A DNA stretch of 64,000 nucleotides from Clostridiales bacterium (lineage in GTDB: Bacteria; Bacillota; Clostridia; Saccharofermentanales; Saccharofermentanaceae), in contig JAFZBN010000018.1 in assembly GCA_017561715.1 (NCBI GenBank), forward strand, positions 186,001 through 250,000, read 5' to 3'. Position numbers and translations under genes: made by a program. Below, piece after piece: positions 60,863 to 64,000 of the stretch. The notes below the pieces were generated by a model that was not told where the DNA came from, ran no database searches, and saw only the letters and a program-made list of their open reading frames with translations. The first letter of the stretch is position 1. Each line of letters starts with the position of its first letter.

Positions 60863-61426
60863 TCAAATATCCCCCTTCATTACGATCGCAAGGAATTTAC
60901 ACGCTTTACCGTTTGTTGCCTTCATAGCATGCGGAATATCGGAATTGAAGTACACGCTGTCGCCTTCGCTCAGTTCGTAGACGATATCTCCGATGAAGAA
61001 TGTCATCGAACCTTCAAGTACGTAGTCGAATTCCTGACCCTCGTGAGCATGCTGGGTCGGCTTCTCTATATCATTCGGTTCAACCGTTACATAGAACGGC
61101 TCCGCGATCTTTTTTCTGAATGTAAATGCAAGATGCTTGTAGTTGTATGCCGCACGGCGGTCAATTTCAAATCCTTCGCCCTTGCGGACGACGCAAGCAA
61201 TAGAGAGTTTCGGCGAGTCGCCGACCATGATGTCGACCATATCCACGCCCAAGATCACCGCGACGTTATTAAGGAAAGACACGGAAAAGTCTTTCTTTCC
61301 TTGTTCATAAAGAATGTAATCTTCTTCGGACATTTCAAGCCTTGCAGCCATTGTCTTCACATCGATCTCTTCGATCTCACGAAGTGCCGCAATACGCTCG
61401 CCGATCTGACGCAGTTGATCTGTCAT
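60863..61426 (-). CDS. XRE-family regulator with C-terminal cupin
   Basis: A 187-residue transcription factor. The N-terminal XRE helix-turn-helix (IGERIAALREIEEIDVKTMAAR, cut short here) covers about 5-60, and the cupin (HEGQEFDYVLEGSMTFFIGD, then YFNSDIPHAMKA) covers about 110-180. Small-acid or acyl-derived ligands are usual for this class. GGAGGGA is six bases before the ATG. It is first in the operon with acyl-CoA synthetase, valS and a membrane protein, and divergent to the moxR-type gene; the inverted repeat in the shared promoter region is a candidate operator. Confidence 0.92.
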   Translation of the reverse strand: MTDQLRQIGERIAALREIEEIDVKTMAARLEMSEEDYILYEQGKKDFSVSFLNNVAVILGVDMVDIMVGDSPKLSIACVVRKGEGFEIDRRAAYNYKHLAFTFRKKIAEPFYVTVEPNDIEKPTQHAHEGQEFDYVLEGSMTFFIGDIVYELSEGDSVYFNSDIPHAMKATNGKACKFLAIVMKGDI

Positions 61427-61492
61427 ATTGATCCCTCCTAAAACGTTTCGTGCCGATTTTCTACACAATTAGTCCATAATATCGGTCTTATT

Positions 61493-61521
61493 ATAATAGT
61501 TTTCAGGGGGTAAAGTGTCAA
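61493..61521 (-). promoter_or_regulatory. Promoter of the XRE-cupin / acyl-CoA synthetase / valS operon
   Basis: Minus-strand TTGACA (61516-61521), 17 bases, TATTAT (61493-61498). Its -35 box directly touches the -35 box of the divergent moxR promoter. Confidence 0.7.
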
Positions 61522-61527
61522 CTGACA
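61516..61527. promoter_or_regulatory. Inverted repeat TGTCA-AC-TGACA over both divergent -35 boxes
   Basis: The two -35 boxes of divergent promoters lie back to back and together make a perfect TGTCA inverted repeat with a 2-base centre. A protein bound here would block or set the balance of both promoters. Confidence 0.6.
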
Positions 61528-61550
61528 AAGTGCCTAATTTAATGTATAAT
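61522..61550 (+). promoter_or_regulatory. Promoter of the moxR / DUF58 operon
   Basis: CTGACA (61522-61527), 17 bases, TATAAT (61545-61550) preceded by TG. The leader of about 98 bases before the moxR-type start holds no clear structure. Confidence 0.7.
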
Positions 61551-61655
61551 TTAAAAGCAGTTGGAATTTTACAACTAATCTGACATTTTGGGAATAGAAG
61601 CGTCCCGAAACGGCCTGTTCTCATGGCATCGGAAGGCGCTTTTTCGGAGGTATTT

Positions 61656-62642
61656 ATGGCTGGCGAAAAGAACTCGGACGCGATCGCTTCCAAGATCATT
61701 GACAACGTAAACAAGGTCATTGTCGGAAAAGACAAGCAGATCAAGCTCCTCATGGTTGCGATGCTCTGCGGCGGCCATGTTCTTCTCGAGGATGTTCCGG
61801 GAACCGGCAAGACCAAGACCGCGAGATCTCTTGCAAAGTCCCTCAATCTGGAGTTTAAGCGCATCCAGTTCACCATCGACCTTCTCCCCTCTGACTTAAC
61901 GGGCATCAACTACTTTGACAGAAGCTGCGATAAGTTCGTCTTCCGTCCGGGCCCGCTCTTTACGAATATCCTTCTGGCGGACGAGATCAACCGCGCGACC
62001 GCGAGAACGCAGTCTTCGCTTCTCGAATGCATGGAAGAAAAGCAGGTCACCGTTGACGGTGAGACGCATATCCTTCCGCCGCCGTTCCTCGTCATCGCGA
62101 CACAGAACCCGATCGAATCTCAGGGCACTTTCCCGCTTCCGGAAGCCCAGCTCGACCGTTTCCTTCTGATGCTGCCGATGGAATATCCGTCCCACGAAGA
62201 AAGCATCTCGATCCTGAAGCGTTTCGCGACTTCCGACCCGCTCGAGACTCTCGAGTCCGTCGTTGAGCCGTCCGAGATCCTCGCGATGCAGAAAGAAGCC
62301 TCGGAAGTATACGTTTCCGATTCTCTTTACGATTACGCCACCTCGATCGTCGAGGCGACCAGAACCTCTTCCGAAGTCCGTATCGGCGCAAGCCCTCGTG
62401 CTCTTCTCGCCCTGGTTTCCGCGGCAAAAGCACTTGCCCTTCTCTCCGGACGTGATTTCGTCACCCCGGATGACATCAAGGATCTGGCTGTCCCGGTACT
62501 GGCACACCGCATGCTCATGCAGGGTTCCGGTGCTTTGTCCGCGGACGGAAAGATCATGACCCAGAGAGACCACGCCGCTTCGGTCATCAATTCGATCCTG
62601 AACACTATCGACTGCCCGACAGAGAAATTTGAAAAAGCATGA
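61656..62642 (+). CDS. MoxR-family AAA+ ATPase
   Basis: A 328-residue chaperone-like ATPase. Walker A is LEDVPGTGKTKTARSLA, Walker B and sensor regions are LLADEINRATARTQSSLLECM and IATQNPIESQGTFPLPEAQLDRF, and the C-terminal lid (SPRALLALVSAAKALALLSGR) is complete. MoxR proteins with DUF58 and VWA or transglutaminase partners help to assemble metal or membrane complexes. The ATG at 61656 has CGGAGG seven bases upstream; an ATG at 61623 has none. It overlaps the DUF58 gene by 4 bp. Confidence 0.95.
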   Translation: MAGEKNSDAIASKIIDNVNKVIVGKDKQIKLLMVAMLCGGHVLLEDVPGTGKTKTARSLAKSLNLEFKRIQFTIDLLPSDLTGINYFDRSCDKFVFRPGPLFTNILLADEINRATARTQSSLLECMEEKQVTVDGETHILPPPFLVIATQNPIESQGTFPLPEAQLDRFLLMLPMEYPSHEESISILKRFATSDPLETLESVVEPSEILAMQKEASEVYVSDSLYDYATSIVEATRTSSEVRIGASPRALLALVSAAKALALLSGRDFVTPDDIKDLAVPVLAHRMLMQGSGALSADGKIMTQRDHAASVINSILNTIDCPTEKFEKA

Positions 62643-63772
62643 AACTGATCGTCTTTTTGATCCTGCTGGTCCTTCTGACCGGCGTAGAGCTTCTTCTTTA
62701 TCGGAAGCGCGCACTGTCCGATCTGTCTTTTCATGTGTCTTTTTCCCGCCCGATCGCCCGTTGCGGCGACATCATCGAGGTCATTGAAGTCGCGCAGAAC
62801 AATAAGCGGCTTCCGCTTCCCTTTGTCCTTTTGAAGTTCGAATCACCGGACGCCTTCCAGTTCCTCGACATGAGCAACACTTCCGTGTCTGACCTTTTCT
62901 ATCGTGAAGACATGCTGACCATGAAGCCTTTTTCCCGTCACACCAGACGCATCAAGGTCCGCTGCGCCAAGCGCGGCCTGTATTCCTTCGTCCGCGTTAA
63001 TGTCTCCACATCCGACCTTCTGCTTCTGGAAAAGATCACACACACATTCAATAATGACGCGTCGATCACGATCCTTCCGGAAAAGATCACGCCTCCGGAA
63101 ATGCAGACGCTTCTTTCCGTTTCTTACAGCGACCTTCTGGCTCGAAGAACGCCCCTTACGGACCCGATGTCCTTTTCGGGCATCCGCGAATACCGTCCCG
63201 AAGATCCGATGCGTGACATCAACTGGACCGCGACCGCGAAGGCCGGAGATTTCATGGTCAATCAGACCACATCCACATGCCATCGTCAGGTAAGTATCTT
63301 CGTTAACCTCGAGTCCTATAACCTTAAAGATTCCGTGGCGCTCCTGGAAAAATCCATCAGCCTCGCGTATTCATACATGATCGAACTTGGAAACTTGGGT
63401 ATCCCTTCCCGTATCTTCACGAACGGAAAGGATATCTCCACGGGAAGCCCCGTGACCGACATCCTCGCAAGTGACGCGCCGGGACTTCTGCGACGCGGTA
63501 TCGCGCTCGCCAGGATCGATCTTTCCGCGGGTGTCATCCCGTTTTCCGATCTGGTCGAGGAATATCTTCCGGCGACCGGCACCGATGACTATGTCATCGT
63601 CATTTCCCCGAGATATAAGGGACTCGTGCAGGATACGCTCCGAAGCATCCGCGCAAGAAGAGACTCTCTTCTTTGGGTCATGCCGGCATTCCGCACCACG
63701 CCTGAGGTCGAAAATGCCACCGATATCACCGGAAGGTATCTGCGTTGGGAGGTAAAAGGCAATGACCGATAA
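62639..63772 (+). CDS. DUF58-domain membrane protein
   Basis: A 377-residue protein. One N-terminal membrane helix (about 2-20) is followed by a beta-rich part and the DUF58 core (SGIREYRPEDPMRDINWTATAK, a short part of the conserved region near 180-200), then a VWA-like tail (VSIFVNLESYNL) without a complete MIDAS. The MoxR-DUF58 pair is conserved in many bacteria; the exact role is not established. It overlaps moxR by 4 bp and the next gene by 11 bp, so all three are translationally coupled. Confidence 0.9.
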   Translation: MKLIVFLILLVLLTGVELLLYRKRALSDLSFHVSFSRPIARCGDIIEVIEVAQNNKRLPLPFVLLKFESPDAFQFLDMSNTSVSDLFYREDMLTMKPFSRHTRRIKVRCAKRGLYSFVRVNVSTSDLLLLEKITHTFNNDASITILPEKITPPEMQTLLSVSYSDLLARRTPLTDPMSFSGIREYRPEDPMRDINWTATAKAGDFMVNQTTSTCHRQVSIFVNLESYNLKDSVALLEKSISLAYSYMIELGNLGIPSRIFTNGKDISTGSPVTDILASDAPGLLRRGIALARIDLSAGVIPFSDLVEEYLPATGTDDYVIVISPRYKGLVQDTLRSIRARRDSLLWVMPAFRTTPEVENATDITGRYLRWEVKGNDR

Positions 63773-64000
63773 ACCTTCTAACCAAAAACTGATCACGGCG
63801 GGCATCATGCCGGATATCCTGGAATCGCTGGTCACGGCGATCACCTTTGTTTCGCTCGGCATGTTCTGTGTCCTTTATTTCCCGTATCTTTACCTGGGCT
63901 ACGGACACCTTCTGACATTGATCATCGTGACGATCGCGTTCTGTTTCATCCGAAGACTACGGATCAACCAGATCTTCATGATCGGGCTTCACCTTCTGTT
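63762..64000 (+). CDS. Membrane protein of the MoxR-DUF58 cluster, N-terminal part
   Basis: An open frame of 79 visible residues runs off the window. A ribosome site GGGAGG precedes the ATG at 63762, which lies inside the end of the DUF58 gene (11-bp overlap). After about 20 polar residues come two hydrophobic helices (about 22-46 and 50-66) and the start of a third. By position it is most likely the transglutaminase-like (TgpA-type) membrane protein that usually follows DUF58, but the catalytic domain is outside the window, so this is inference. Confidence 0.7.
   Translation, partial: MTDKPSNQKLITAGIMPDILESLVTAITFVSLGMFCVLYFPYLYLGYGHLLTLIIVTIAFCFIRRLRINQIFMIGLHLL

Noticed and set aside
60122..61441. 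439-residue open frame antisense to the acyl-CoA synthetase and XRE-cupin genes
   Set aside because: It crosses two real genes and their ribosome sites and has no own start signal.
61469..61909. 146-residue minus-strand frame upstream of the XRE-cupin gene
   Set aside because: It overlaps both divergent promoters and the moxR Walker A region; the plus-strand moxR frame is clearly real.

Overview
The window looks like part of the chromosome of an anaerobic member of the Clostridia (Firmicutes), roughly Oscillospiraceae- or Lachnospiraceae-like. This placement is an inference. It rests on the tmk-darA-holB-ricT-trmN6-rsmI housekeeping block, strong GGAGG-type ribosome sites, a small 2[4Fe-4S] ferredoxin, a ChvE-type sugar ABC transporter, several AraC regulators, and acyl-CoA synthetase linked to an XRE-cupin regulator. 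No rRNA, CRISPR array, transposase, integrase or phage gene was seen. Most genes lie on the minus strand in tight operons, often with 1 to 11 bp overlaps.

Layout. 1-2860: the window edge cuts a large secreted protein with two CBM2-like domains, calcium-type DxDxDG repeats and a VWA-like domain; it is visibly AT-richer than its neighbours. 3114-6070: two tandem paralogues built from repeated zinc-ribbon plus TPR-like units, with an almost identical 125-bp 5' end. 6286-8760: leuS. 8865-16887: a signalling module of ABC exporter (ATPase and FtsX-type permease), lipoprotein, histidine kinase, response regulator and membrane protein, with OmpR-type direct repeats in front of the ABC genes. 16948-24297: a GGDEF/EAL protein, then rsmI, trmN6, ferredoxin, ricT, holB, the c-di-AMP receptor gene darA, and tmk. 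24343-30574: an Asn/Arg-rich low-complexity protein, the folate genes folE-folP-folB-folK, an AraC regulator and a large sialate-esterase-like protein that has lost its catalytic residues.

30799-35973: a small XRE regulator, an AraC and a DeoR regulator that meet stop to stop, an esterase, tRNA-Gln(CUG), a family-4 uracil-DNA glycosylase, an Smr protein and an RsuA-type pseudouridine synthase that may be read from a leaderless mRNA. 35981-39775: two family-2 glycosyltransferases, UDP-galactopyranose mutase and a J-domain-like membrane protein, probably for a surface glycan. 39959-43968: a sugar ABC importer. 44131-47840: exopolyphosphatase and polyphosphate kinase. 47919-50872: leuC-leuD-leuB. 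51028-53365: a small zinc-ribbon protein and an ABC-F ATPase. 53446-55618: a polysaccharide deacetylase and class II aldolase. 55734-61426: an operon of XRE-cupin regulator, acyl-CoA synthetase, valS and a membrane protein. 61656-64000: the start of a MoxR / DUF58 / membrane-protein cluster running off the right edge.

The most unusual signals are the pseudo-esterase beside an AraC regulator, the duplicated zinc-ribbon/TPR genes, the back-to-back divergent promoters whose -35 boxes form an inverted repeat, the 10-11 bp phased repeats before the ABC operon and before the deoR-type gene, and a palindrome over the aldolase transcription start. I see no single multi-gene system that is certainly new; the zinc-ribbon/TPR pair and the pseudo-esterase are the best candidates for undescribed biology.
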